Shown here: in pieces, positions 43,902 through 50,708 of the stretch
Layout: every line of letters starts with the position of its first letter
Position numbering within the stretch: position 1 is the stretch's first letter
Origin: HGM12587 sp964602445
Lineage (GTDB): Bacteria; Bacillota; Clostridia; Lachnospirales; Lachnospiraceae
Length of the DNA stretch: 64,000 nucleotides
Reading direction: 5' to 3'
Assembly: GCA_964602445.1 (NCBI GenBank)
Contig: CAZRQV010000004.1
Location: forward strand, 1 to 64,000
Program-made: the position numbers and the translations under genes
The notes under the pieces: generated by a model
The model's database searches: none
The model's input: only the letters and a program-made list of their open reading frames with translations
Told to the model about the DNA's origin: nothing

Positions 43902-44558
43902 TTAGTTTTCCTCGCTTTCGCTGTTCTTTTTATTTTCAATTCCGTAATAAGCACGGATTTGATCGTCTACGTACAAGAGATCATTCTCAATCTCTAAATC
44001 CTCAAACATCCCGATCGGGCTTTTACTGACAGCACCTCCGTCAGACTGAGTGACGAACTTATGCTCTGTCATGTTATTGATGCATCGAAGGACGATCGTA
44101 AAAAGTCCTTCCAGGCAGATTTTTTCATCCAACATTTTGCCGATAGTCTTCGGTTTGATATCACCAAAATCATTGACATCCTCATGCATCATGATATATA
44201 CGATCTTATCTTCTGGAAGTCCGTCTACAACAAACTGGATCATCCCCCAGAACTGATCCGCCATAGTGTTGTACATACTAAACACTGCGTTTCCAGCTCC
44301 CTTGGTGCTGTGATTTCGCATAAAATAGTTTGTGATCAGGTATCCGGCATCATCAATTACGATCGACTTTGCTGGGGCGCTCCTGAGTGCCTTTTTTACG
44401 AGTTCATAATCATCAAACTGCCAGCCATTGATCTTACCTCTAAATGGCAGTGGCTTTTTAAGTACGCGGATCAGATTAAAATCTTTGTCTACGCAATTTC
44501 GCATGGAAGCACTCTTTCCGCTTCCGGATTTTCCAATAATCAATACAGGGATTGCCAT
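43902..44558 (-). CDS. P-loop ATPase, possibly Sak4-like recombinase
   Basis: 218 residues. Walker A IGKSGSGKSAS at the N-terminus and Walker B SIVIDDAGYL; a later sensor-like strand is DKIVYIMMHEDVND. Length and its position between Gp157-type and SSB-like genes fit the Sak4/RecA-like single-strand annealing ATPases of phages. Assignment to Sak4 is tentative; P-loop NTPase is certain. Confidence 0.82.
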   Translation of the reverse strand: MAIPVLIIGKSGSGKSASMRNCVDKDFNLIRVLKKPLPFRGKINGWQFDDYELVKKALRSAPAKSIVIDDAGYLITNYFMRNHSTKGAGNAVFSMYNTMADQFWGMIQFVVDGLPEDKIVYIMMHEDVNDFGDIKPKTIGKMLDEKICLEGLFTIVLRCINNMTEHKFVTQSDGGAVSKSPIGMFEDLEIENDLLYVDDQIRAYYGIENKKNSESEEN

Positions 44559-45145
44559 TACTTATCTTCCTCCATTTCTAAATCCTGCAACACTCTAGCA
44601 ACATCTCTCATTCCATTGTCCATAGCTTCCATGTCAACGCATAAAGTGCCAAGCTCGCTGTGCCAGTACAACTCCCCTGTACCTATGCGCGTACATGGTC
44701 CGCATGGCATTCCTTCGTTTACAAAGTCTATTTCCCTGCTATCGATCAGCTGCAGGAATTCTCTTTTTACTGCCATAAATGACTGCTGTTCCTGCTCGCG
44801 CAGCAGCTGATAATCTGCATAAGGTCTCACAATTACAACCGGAGTCTTCTTTACGCCGGTTTTTGCAGCCATATAGCCGTTTCTTAATGACGGAATGCTG
44901 CCAATATATGTGTACTGAACTCCTTCTTTGTCTGCTGTAACCGCTGATCCAGCCGCTGGAATATCTCCCAGAAGCTCTATTAATGCAGCCTTCTGCTTAA
45001 ATGGCATAAGATCGTAATTCATCTCGATTCTCCATTGAGAACCTCCGATATAGATTGTTTCTTCTTCTGGCCGTGCTACCTCTAATCCGGTAGAATTAAA
45101 TGCTCTCTTAAATAACTTTTTTACGAGCGGTGTGTTTAAAAACAT
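44558..45145 (-). CDS. Hypothetical protein of the recombination module, 195 aa
   Basis: Started at ATG 45145 after AAGGAGG. It reads MFLNTPLVKKLFKRAFNSTG, and contains GGSQWRIEMNYDLMPFKQKA and a Cys pair in GMPCGPCTRIG. No family recognised. It shares its last base with the first of the ATPase gene and is presumably made with it. Confidence 0.75.
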   Translation of the reverse strand: MFLNTPLVKKLFKRAFNSTGLEVARPEEETIYIGGSQWRIEMNYDLMPFKQKAALIELLGDIPAAGSAVTADKEGVQYTYIGSIPSLRNGYMAAKTGVKKTPVVIVRPYADYQLLREQEQQSFMAVKREFLQLIDSREIDFVNEGMPCGPCTRIGTGELYWHSELGTLCVDMEAMDNGMRDVARVLQDLEMEEDK

Positions 45146-45155
45146 ATGTACCTCC

Positions 45156-45341
45156 TTATTTACCATTCTCAGTTTCGCTTGCCCGAATACCTTCTTCGAT
45201 GATTCCCAGCACAATCTTTATCTCGTCAAAGGTAATGCTGTACGCATGACGGTTGTTCACGATCCGATTCGAAACATCCGCCGCAACGTTCATTAGCTGT
45301 TGCATCCTGTATGGCGTGATCTCACGCTTTGCCGTCTCCAT
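45156..45341 (-). CDS. Small helical protein, 61 aa
   Basis: METAKREITPYRMQQLMNVA is followed by a helix-rich acidic C-terminus (FDEIKIVLGIIEEGIRASE). It starts on the base where the Gp157 gene ends. Unknown function. Confidence 0.65.
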   Translation of the reverse strand: METAKREITPYRMQQLMNVAADVSNRIVNNRHAYSITFDEIKIVLGIIEEGIRASETENGK

Positions 45342-45838
45342 TACCGGATCCTCAGGCTTTCACCATACGGTCTGAGTTCTGCCCATTCTACTGTATGGTT
45401 TGCAAGATATTCTCTGATCGCTTCTTTATTCGGCACCGGTTCCTGCGGGACTAAAAACTTCATAGGGATGTCTGACAGATTTTCTGTGATCTCCAACGGC
45501 TGTTTTCCGCCGTTTTTCTGGATGTTAAAGCTGAACAACGCTGTCTTAAACTTCGTTTTACCCATGAAACGCATGTTTTCTTCCAGGCGATCCTTAAGAC
45601 CCTTAGATCTGTTTTCCAGAGCTTTCCGTCTGCAGTACAGGCGCTCCTCTTCTTTTTTCAGTATCTCCACATCCGCATTCATGCTCTTGATAATCTTTGC
45701 ATAGTTGTCAGCTTTTTCTTCGATTTCCGCATCGATTCCTTCAAGGGAATCCCAAATCAGCTGTTCTTCTACTTCGCCGTCATAAAGCATTTCTTCTAAT
45801 GCTTTGTACTGCTCTGCCAATTCGTACAATTTACTCAT
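45341..45838 (-). CDS. Siphovirus Gp157-family protein
   Basis: 165 residues. The coiled-coil N-terminus (SKLYELAEQYKALEEMLYDG) with DAEIEEKADNYAKIIKSMNA and the C-terminal FSFNIQKNGGKQPLEI are Gp157 signatures. The family is found in early recombination modules of Gram-positive phages; its exact role is unknown. It overlaps the Cys-rich small gene as ATGA. Confidence 0.88.
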   Translation of the reverse strand: MSKLYELAEQYKALEEMLYDGEVEEQLIWDSLEGIDAEIEEKADNYAKIIKSMNADVEILKKEEERLYCRRKALENRSKGLKDRLEENMRFMGKTKFKTALFSFNIQKNGGKQPLEITENLSDIPMKFLVPQEPVPNKEAIREYLANHTVEWAELRPYGESLRIR

Positions 45839-45945
45839 TTCTCTTTTTTTCTCCTTTCAAAGTCCTTGCAAGCCATCCCACGTGCCCGATCCATCACGCT
45901 GCACCAGGATTTCCTTGCACATTTGTCGCAAATCGTTCTTTTCAT
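45835..45945 (-). CDS. Cys-rich 36-aa protein
   Basis: MKRTICDKCARKSWCSVMDR with four Cys (residues 6, 9, 15, 26) is a likely zinc knuckle. AAAGGCAGG gives the start. It is coupled to the Gp157 gene. Confidence 0.6.
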   Translation of the reverse strand: MKRTICDKCARKSWCSVMDRARGMACKDFERRKKEK

Positions 45946-46002
45946 ATTTGACCTGCCTTTACTTTTCTGATAAAATATGTAAAACGTTTTTCAAAACTTT
46001 TT

Positions 46003-46047
46003 ACCCTTCGGCTCGCCAAAGTCTCGAAGGGTTTTTTCTTTTTTTAC
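46003..46047 (+). terminator. Terminator-like hairpin pointing against the operon
   Basis: ACCCTTCG pairs with CGAAGGGT and is followed by T-runs on the plus strand only. The genes here run on the minus strand, so it would stop antisense or opposing transcription. Confidence 0.5.
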
Positions 46048-46220
46048 ATACACTCATCTTCAAGATCCACATCCTTTAACTTGTACAATGCCAAACCTAT
46101 CATTCCTAAGCTGACCAGTAGCACGATCAGATTTTCTCCGCCGCTCATTAAAAACAGCCCTGCCATCAACACGGTGCTCCAAAGAATCTCGTTTGGCTTG
46201 TCCCATCTTTTTTTACTCAT
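46044..46220 (-). CDS. Small membrane protein, 58 aa
   Basis: MSKKRWDKPNEILWSTVLMA is followed by two hydrophobic helices and an acidic tail (DVDLEDECM). The ATG at 46220 follows AAAGGA. It lies directly after the tRNA cluster. Function unknown. Confidence 0.65.
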   Translation of the reverse strand: MSKKRWDKPNEILWSTVLMAGLFLMSGGENLIVLLVSLGMIGLALYKLKDVDLEDECM

Positions 46221-46251
46221 TTTTTTTCCTTTCTTTCGCATATTTGCGAAA

Positions 46252-46325
46252 TGGACCTTCAGGGGCTCGAACCCTGGACCGGCCGTTTATGAGACGGCTG
46301 CTCTGACCAACTGAGCTAAAGGTCC
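46252..46325 (-). tRNA. tRNA with CAT anticodon (Met elongator or Ile2)
   Basis: 74 nt with a perfect cloverleaf: acceptor GGACCTT/AAGGTCC, D stem GCTC/GAGC, anticodon arm GCCGT-CTCATAA-ACGGC, T arm CAGGG-TTCGAGC-CCCTG, discriminator A. Acceptor and D arm resemble tRNA-Ile2 whose C34 is changed to lysidine, so it may decode AUA rather than AUG. CCA is not encoded. Confidence 0.93.
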
Positions 46326-46327
46326 TG

Positions 46328-46361
46328 ATCCCGGACAGTGGGAGGCTTTTGCGTCCGGGAT
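46328..46361 (-). other. Stable hairpin between two tRNAs
   Basis: ATCCCGGAC and GTCCGGGAT form a perfect 9-bp stem in the tRNA-Gln/tRNA-CAT spacer. No T-run follows, so it is more likely a processing element or small RNA than a terminator. Confidence 0.5.
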
Positions 46362-46407
46362 TTGATAAAGTAGTAACGGGGTGATTACCATGTGGTCTCT
46401 CGACCAG

Positions 46408-46479
46408 CGACGCATCCTGGATTTGAACCAGGGAATACAGCAGTCAAAGTGCTGTGCCTTACCACTTGGCGAATGCGCC
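46408..46479 (-). tRNA. tRNA-Gln, anticodon TTG
   Basis: 72 nt: acceptor GGCGCAT/ATGCGTC, D arm GCC/GGC, anticodon arm CAGCA-CTTTGAC-TGCTG, T arm CCTGG-TTCAAAT-CCAGG, discriminator G. Every stem pairs. CCA is not encoded. Part of a phage tRNA cluster. Confidence 0.95.
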
Positions 46480-46628
46480 GTAAGTTTCGGGAGGTCGCCA
46501 ATCCTCTGAGCCCCCCGCACTCCGTATGTATTCTTTTGATCTGATGCCTGTGTTGATCATTTGATGCCGCATACAGTCAGCATCTGCCGCATTCATTTAA
46601 ATTCTTCAAAGTGGTCAGCCTGCGGCAA

Positions 46629-46736
46629 GACACGAGCGGGATTCGAACCCGGATAAATACGATTCATAAATAGAGGAAGGTTGGAATTTATGTTAGTAGC
46701 AAAAAATGTTTCAGCTCCCAGAGCTACCCTCGTGTC
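46629..46736 (-). ncRNA. tRNA-like element of 108 nt
   Basis: GACACGAG and CTCGTGTC form a perfect 8-bp acceptor-like stem closing the element. Directly stacked on it is a perfect T arm, CGGG-TTCGAAT-CCCG (4 bp), which makes 12 bp in all. After the 5' strand come TAGCTC-TGG-GAGCTG, a short D-arm-like hairpin, and a CATAAAT/ATTTATG hairpin. I could not find a normal anticodon arm. It may be an atypical or decayed tRNA. Confidence 0.55.
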
Positions 46737-46745
46737 ATATGGGGC

Positions 46746-46907
46746 TTACGCCCCTATTCTTTTTTCTTCGGACTGGTTCTTTTTATAACCAATTCCAACT
46801 AGTGACCGTTCCGTCAGTTTCATTCCGATTTCCAGTCTTTTTTCTTCCGGCAGATCATCCATGTTATAGACTTTTTCGCCGATATGTATGAGATTTACTA
46901 TATTCAT
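46746..46907 (-). CDS. Small protein, 53 aa
   Basis: MNIVNLIHIGEKVYNMDDLP with a C-terminal KKNQSEEKRIGA. AGGAGGGAG just before the ATG is a strong site. It ends 9 bases before the tRNA-like element. Unknown function. Confidence 0.7.
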   Translation of the reverse strand: MNIVNLIHIGEKVYNMDDLPEEKRLEIGMKLTERSLVGIGYKKNQSEEKRIGA

Positions 46908-47039
46908 GGACTCCCTCCTGAATTTTATTTGATAAATCTTATGAGTAACCGGTTGTACCGATTTACTTCAAGATCACCTTTCTCCTGCCAGACTTTTATG
47001 CTGATATCATCGATATAGATGAAACCAAGCAATTCGAAA

Positions 47040-47066
47040 GAAAGAAAACTGAGTAGGCAACTACTC
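47040..47066 (-). terminator. Terminator after the early small genes
   Basis: GAGTAG pairs perfectly with CTACTC around TTGC, followed by TTTTCTTT on the minus strand. It overlaps the last codons of the 55-aa gene. Confidence 0.7.
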
Positions 47067-47228
47067 TTTTTCTTTTGTACATGGATCGTACTCTGCTAAC
47101 AAATTTCCTTGGAAATCCCAGTATTGCGTTACAGGTCGGTATTCATCGTTTTCAGTACCAGCTCCTCTTAATGCCACTGTCTGAATTACCTGTATAACCT
47201 TTGCCAAATCTGTTCCGCTTTGTTTCAT
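47061..47228 (-). CDS. Small early protein, 55 aa
   Basis: MKQSGTDLAKVIQVIQTVAL is followed by RPVTQYWDFQGNLLAEYDPC. An AGGAGGTGTAGCAG site precedes the ATG. It lies directly after the Cro-like gene. Unknown function. Confidence 0.7.
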   Translation of the reverse strand: MKQSGTDLAKVIQVIQTVALRGAGTENDEYRPVTQYWDFQGNLLAEYDPCTKEKE

Positions 47229-47231
47229 CTG

Positions 47232-47447
47232 CTACACCTCCTGTTCTTTTGAATCTGCCGTAAACAATTTTTCTATTTCCATTTGAGGGTTTACAATATT
47301 TCTAATGTTTAACGCTTCGAGCCATGTAAAGTCTGTATTGCCTTTTAACTTATTCCTTAATGTTTTCTCAGAAACACCTATTTTTTTAGATAATGATAAA
47401 ACTGTAATTCCTGCTTTAATCATTTCTCCTCTTAAAAAACTGTACAT
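47232..47447 (-). CDS. Cro-like helix-turn-helix protein
   Basis: 71 residues with one helix-turn-helix: AGITVLSLSKKIGVSEKTLR NKL region. It is the first gene of the leftward lytic operon, divergent from the repressor, with AAGGAGAAC before the ATG. Probably it represses the lysogeny promoter. Confidence 0.8.
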   Translation of the reverse strand: MYSFLRGEMIKAGITVLSLSKKIGVSEKTLRNKLKGNTDFTWLEALNIRNIVNPQMEIEKLFTADSKEQEV

Positions 47448-47464
47448 CTGAGTTCTCCTTTCTG

Positions 47465-47575
47465 CCGTTGACGGTTAATTTTTATTTACAATACACCCTT
47501 TAACGGTTATTGTCAATAGTTTTTTACCGTTGACGGAAAAATACCATTGACTTTTCAAATAAAAAACGGTAAAAT
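47465..47575. promoter_or_regulatory. Divergent lysis-lysogeny promoter and operator region
   Basis: Leftward: TTGACA (47511-47516), 17-base spacer, TATTGT (47488-47493). Rightward: TTGACT (47547-47552), 17-base spacer, TAAAAT (47570-47575). The near-palindrome CCGTTGACGG occurs at 47465-47474 and 47527-47536, with related AACGGTTATTG at about 47503, so each promoter is flanked by probable repressor sites. Confidence 0.82.
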
Positions 47576-47611
47576 TTTTCCATAATCATAGTTTAGTTAG
47601 GAGAAAATTGA

Positions 47612-47914
47612 ATGGGACTAGAAAAAATTGCTGAATATAAAAAGAAATTAAATTTAACTACAGAAGAGCTTTCAGAACGTTCCGGTATTCCAGTCGGAAC
47701 GCTTAACAAAATTTTAAGTGGTGCTACTAAGGATCCAAAATTAGAAACACTTAAAGCAATAGCAAAAGTGCTTGGTTTGACGTTGAATGATTTTGATGAT
47801 GCGCCTTTTATCACCATCGCAGCTCACAAGGACGGGGAAAACTTCACTCAAGAAGAGCTGGATAAAATTGAAGAATATAAGAAACTGCTACTGGCAGCCA
47901 GACCAAAAGATTAA
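47612..47914 (+). CDS. XRE-family phage repressor (CI-like)
   Basis: 100 residues. A classic helix-turn-helix (LTTEELSERSGIPVGTLNKI, then LSGATKDPKLETLKAIAKVL) fills most of the protein; the short tail lacks a LexA-type peptidase domain. Its control therefore probably relies on the ImmA-like protease two genes downstream. Start after AGGAGAAAATTGA. Confidence 0.9.
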   Translation: MGLEKIAEYKKKLNLTTEELSERSGIPVGTLNKILSGATKDPKLETLKAIAKVLGLTLNDFDDAPFITIAAHKDGENFTQEELDKIEEYKKLLLAARPKD

Positions 47915-47940
47915 ATCATTTACTAAAGGGAGAATAACTT

Positions 47941-48507
47941 ATGACTATTTTTTTTATAACTTTATTTTTAGGTTGGACAGGGATACATAAATTTTTAGAT
48001 AGAAAAATAGCAATGGGAATCCTCTATTTACTGACTTTTGGTTTATTTGGATTCGGATGGATCTTTGATGTCGTGAAAGCTGGAAAAGAACTTTCAGATA
48101 AAACCAAATCACAAAATGTTAATCCATTAAATTTTGAAGTCGCAGGAACTTATTATAAGCAAAATGAAATCAAATCAATACTTTGCGAAAATTCGTCTTA
48201 TCGTAATAATTCACCTTCAAATCATAATAAAATTTACAAATATAATTACACCAGAAAAAACGCTTTTTTAATTCCTGAACCACAAAATAAACATGACAAA
48301 AATGCTATTATGGTTATTGTAAATGATATTTGCGTTGGATATGTTCCAGCCAATCTTTGCAATTCTGTTCATCAGCTTTTAAATAAGCATTCGATTAAAA
48401 ATGTTGAAGCTCAAATTTATGGCGGCGATTATAAATATATCGATTCTGAAGGAGATTATCTGAAAGAAAAAGCACCATTAGCTATAAAGATAAACATTAT
48501 TTTATAA
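47941..48507 (+). CDS. TM2-HIRAN membrane protein
   Basis: 188 residues. Residues 1-55 form a TM2-type domain of two helices (LFLGWTGIHKFLDRKIAMGI, LTFGLFGFGWIFDVVKAG). Residues about 75-188 match a HIRAN domain: FLIPEPQNKHDKNAIMVIVN followed by ICVGYVPANLCNSV. HIRAN domains bind DNA ends or stalled-fork structures. Placing one on the membrane side in a lysogeny module suggests a defence or superinfection-exclusion role, but that is inference. The gene is visibly more A+T-rich than its neighbours. Confidence 0.78.
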   Translation: MTIFFITLFLGWTGIHKFLDRKIAMGILYLLTFGLFGFGWIFDVVKAGKELSDKTKSQNVNPLNFEVAGTYYKQNEIKSILCENSSYRNNSPSNHNKIYKYNYTRKNAFLIPEPQNKHDKNAIMVIVNDICVGYVPANLCNSVHQLLNKHSIKNVEAQIYGGDYKYIDSEGDYLKEKAPLAIKINIIL

Positions 48508-48529
48508 TAAAGTTAAAAGGACTGATCAC

Positions 48530-48988
48530 ATGAATTACGAAACTTTACAATCCCAACACCACACACTACACATCAAAGAAATGTGCCTGTCTGATGTAAA
48601 TGGATTGAAGGGCTTTTACTGCGATGGCAGCATTGCGATTGAAAAGGATATGACATCGATTGAAAAAGCCTGCGTACTGGCAGAAGAACTTGGACACCAC
48701 TACACCACTGTCGGGAACATCTTGGATCAGGAAGATGCCAGCAACCGGAAACAGGAACGCAGAGCAAGGCTCTGGAGCTACCGGAAGATGTTTGATCTCG
48801 CTGATCTGCTCTCCGCTTACAAGTACGGCTGCCGGAATCGGTATGAAGTCGCTGAATACCTAGAAATAACCGAAGATTTTTTGGAAGAAGCTATAAATGC
48901 TTACAAAGAAATATATGGAATATGCACCAAAGTGGACCGGTATGTAATCTACTTCGATCCACTTAGTATATTAGAATTACACAACTAA
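48530..48988 (+). CDS. ImmA/IrrE-family metallopeptidase
   Basis: 152 residues. The catalytic helix reads LAEELGHHYTTVGNIL, a variant of HExxH common in phage ImmA proteins. The upstream strand GFYCDGSIAIEKDMTSIEKA is also typical. Such proteases cleave the partner repressor on induction. The C-terminal region (YGCRNRYEVAEYLEITEDFL) resembles an added helix-turn-helix. It lies in the repressor operon. Confidence 0.87.
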   Translation: MNYETLQSQHHTLHIKEMCLSDVNGLKGFYCDGSIAIEKDMTSIEKACVLAEELGHHYTTVGNILDQEDASNRKQERRARLWSYRKMFDLADLLSAYKYGCRNRYEVAEYLEITEDFLEEAINAYKEIYGICTKVDRYVIYFDPLSILELHN

Positions 48989-49033
48989 AAAAACCGCCCC
49001 AGCGCTACCAACACTGAGACGGCAAGCATACAT

Positions 49034-49078
49034 CCGAAGATATACACAAAATTCGCAAAATTATTGTATCATCTTCGG
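49034..49078. repeat. Inverted repeat before the integrase
   Basis: CCGAAGAT and ATCTTCGG form a perfect 8-bp inverted repeat around a 29-base A+T-rich loop. It could be a protein-binding site or part of the terminator region. Confidence 0.5.
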
Positions 49079-49080
49079 AG

Positions 49081-49122
49081 CAGCCTTGCAATCGAACATT
49101 TTGTTCGGGGGCTGTATTTTTT
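49081..49122 (+). terminator. Terminator between ImmA and integrase genes
   Basis: CAGCC/GGCTG encloses CGAAC/GTTCG, and is followed by six to seven T residues on the plus strand. Confidence 0.7.
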
Positions 49123-49178
49123 GTACCTTTTACACATATCTTTTCGTGAACCCGCGGAAACGATGGGAGGATGATACT

Positions 49179-50657
49179 ATGAATCAGATCAAGACCGCTG
49201 CGGTCTATATCCGTGTCAGCACCGATATGCAGTTAGAGCAATCTCCGGAATCTCAGCTGATCGAGATACAGCGCTATGCGGCAAACCACAATATCCTCAT
49301 TCAGAAGGAATACATCTTCATGGAACAGGAAGGACGTTCCGGAAGAAAGGCTGGTAACAGAGTCCAGTTCCAGAACATGATCGCCACGGCAAAAAACACT
49401 CCGAAGCCTTTTGACTGCATTCTGGTGTGGAAATTCAGCCGATTTGCACGAAATCAGGATGAAAGTACCTTTTATAAGTCCATGCTCCGAAAGAAGCTTG
49501 GAATCGATGTTATCTCTGTCAGTGAGCCGATCATGGACGGTATGTACGGACGTTTAATTGAAATGATCATCGAATGGCAGGACGAATTTTATTCTTATAA
49601 TTTAGGCGTGGAAGTGCGGCGGAGTATGAGCGTACGTGCTCAAAAAGGCTACTACAACGGCAAGGTTCCGTTAGGCTATACAAAGGATCCCGGTCAGATT
49701 CCACAGATCAATGAGTCAGAAGCACACATTGTCCGCACTATTTTTCAGATGTACACATCCGGAAGAGATAAAAACCACATCACAAGGTACCTGAACGATA
49801 AGGGATTCCACACGAAATCCGGAAAAAAATTTGATACTGATGCTGTGACTTATATTCTCGGAAACCCTTTCTATATTGGAAAAATCCGATGGAATCGAAG
49901 AGTATCCAGTTCCGGAAGCTCTCATGCTTTAAAAGACGAATCCGAATGGATTATTGCCGACAGTCATCACGCACCAATCATTGATCCGGAAATGTTTGAA
50001 GCAGCACAGGAACGTTCCAAGGCAGTTCTGGCTTCTCGTGAAAAATACACGCATTCTGTATCTCATGGGAAACATTGGTTATCCGGGCTTGTGAAGTGTT
50101 CCATTTGCGGAAAATCACTGTCTATTAAAATGGGAAAATGCAATCATTTTCAATGCCTCGGCTATAACCGGGGACTGCACCGAGAATCACAGAGTATTTC
50201 AGAACGTAAACTAACTGCTGCAGTAATGGAATCTCTCCATTCTGTAACGGCTGCCGGCACTGCTACTTTCTCTCTGATCCGCACACATCATTCTGATGCG
50301 GACACTGAGCAAATAATCTATGAAGCTGAATTAAAGGATATTGACAACAAAGAAAAAAGAGTCAAGGAAGCTTATATGGCAGGCGTTGACACGCTGGAAG
50401 AATATAAAGCCAATAAGATGATCCTTGATAATAGAAAAAACGAACTGATCTCTCTTTTAGAGAATCTAAAAACAGAAAATCTGTCACCGGAAGATTATCA
50501 AAAACAGTTCCTGTCCACGGTAACATCAGTGATAGACATTCTGGAAAGTGATGCAGATTACTGCGTAAAAGGGGAAGCGCTCCGGGGAATCATACAAAAA
50601 ATCGTATTTTGTAAAGAAACGCAAACATTGGAATTTCACTATTTTCTTAGTATTTAA
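49179..50657 (+). CDS. Large serine recombinase (phage integrase)
   Basis: 492 residues. The N-terminal resolvase domain carries the nucleophile in AAVYIRVSTDMQLEQSPESQ (Ser14) and the Arg motif VWKFSRFARNQDES. The Recombinase domain is GYYNGKVPLGYTKDP to ITRYLNDKGFHTKSGKKF. A zinc-ribbon (VKCSICGKSLSIKMGKCNHF) and a coiled coil follow. It integrates phage DNA at attB; excision normally needs a separate directionality factor, not identified here. ATG 49179 after GGGAGG is the start. It ends 33 bases from attR. Confidence 0.95.
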   Translation: MNQIKTAAVYIRVSTDMQLEQSPESQLIEIQRYAANHNILIQKEYIFMEQEGRSGRKAGNRVQFQNMIATAKNTPKPFDCILVWKFSRFARNQDESTFYKSMLRKKLGIDVISVSEPIMDGMYGRLIEMIIEWQDEFYSYNLGVEVRRSMSVRAQKGYYNGKVPLGYTKDPGQIPQINESEAHIVRTIFQMYTSGRDKNHITRYLNDKGFHTKSGKKFDTDAVTYILGNPFYIGKIRWNRRVSSSGSSHALKDESEWIIADSHHAPIIDPEMFEAAQERSKAVLASREKYTHSVSHGKHWLSGLVKCSICGKSLSIKMGKCNHFQCLGYNRGLHRESQSISERKLTAAVMESLHSVTAAGTATFSLIRTHHSDADTEQIIYEAELKDIDNKEKRVKEAYMAGVDTLEEYKANKMILDNRKNELISLLENLKTENLSPEDYQKQFLSTVTSVIDILESDADYCVKGEALRGIIQKIVFCKETQTLEFHYFLSI

Positions 50658-50664
50658 GCGGGTT

Positions 50665-50708
50665 TACGGCATATTACCCTATTTACTGCCATGGTGGTTC
50701 CAACCCCG
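50665..50708. other. attR attachment site
   Basis: The core CATGGTGGT (50690-50698) follows a phage arm, ATTACCCTATTTACTG, that is the inverted partner of the attL arm CAGCAAATAGGGTAAT. Host sequence TCCAACCCCGGCG follows. Confidence 0.87.

Larger units (their letters stand above)
19144..50698. mobile_element. Siphovirus prophage integrated in an amidase gene
   Basis: A complete-looking prophage of about 31.5 kb bounded by 9-bp core repeats. It has a serine integrase, a repressor/Cro switch, replication, packaging, head, tail and lysis modules in canonical order apart from the position of terL. The lytic genes are on the minus strand and the lysogeny genes and integrase on the plus strand. 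Three genes appear frameshifted at homopolymers (21888-23128, 38839-40220, 42745-43327) and one small ORF has an in-frame TGA, so its ability to form virions is uncertain. Confidence 0.97.

Noticed and set aside
46287..46520. 77-codon minus-strand open frame
   Set aside because: It overlaps both tRNA-Gln and tRNA-CAT and is explained by them.
46558..46602. 44-codon minus-strand frame starting MNAADADCMRHQ
   Set aside because: It reads into the tRNA-Gln gene and has only a weak upstream GAAG.
46629..46736. tRNA-like element as a stop-codon suppressor that reads the TGA at 37689
   Set aside because: No anticodon arm with TCA could be found, and phage genes otherwise use TGA as a normal stop.
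46910..47039. Coding-like stretch (FIYIDDISIKVWQEKGDLEV) on the minus strand
   Set aside because: The frame lacks a start codon with a ribosome binding site and follows a terminator. It may be a gene remnant but cannot be supported.
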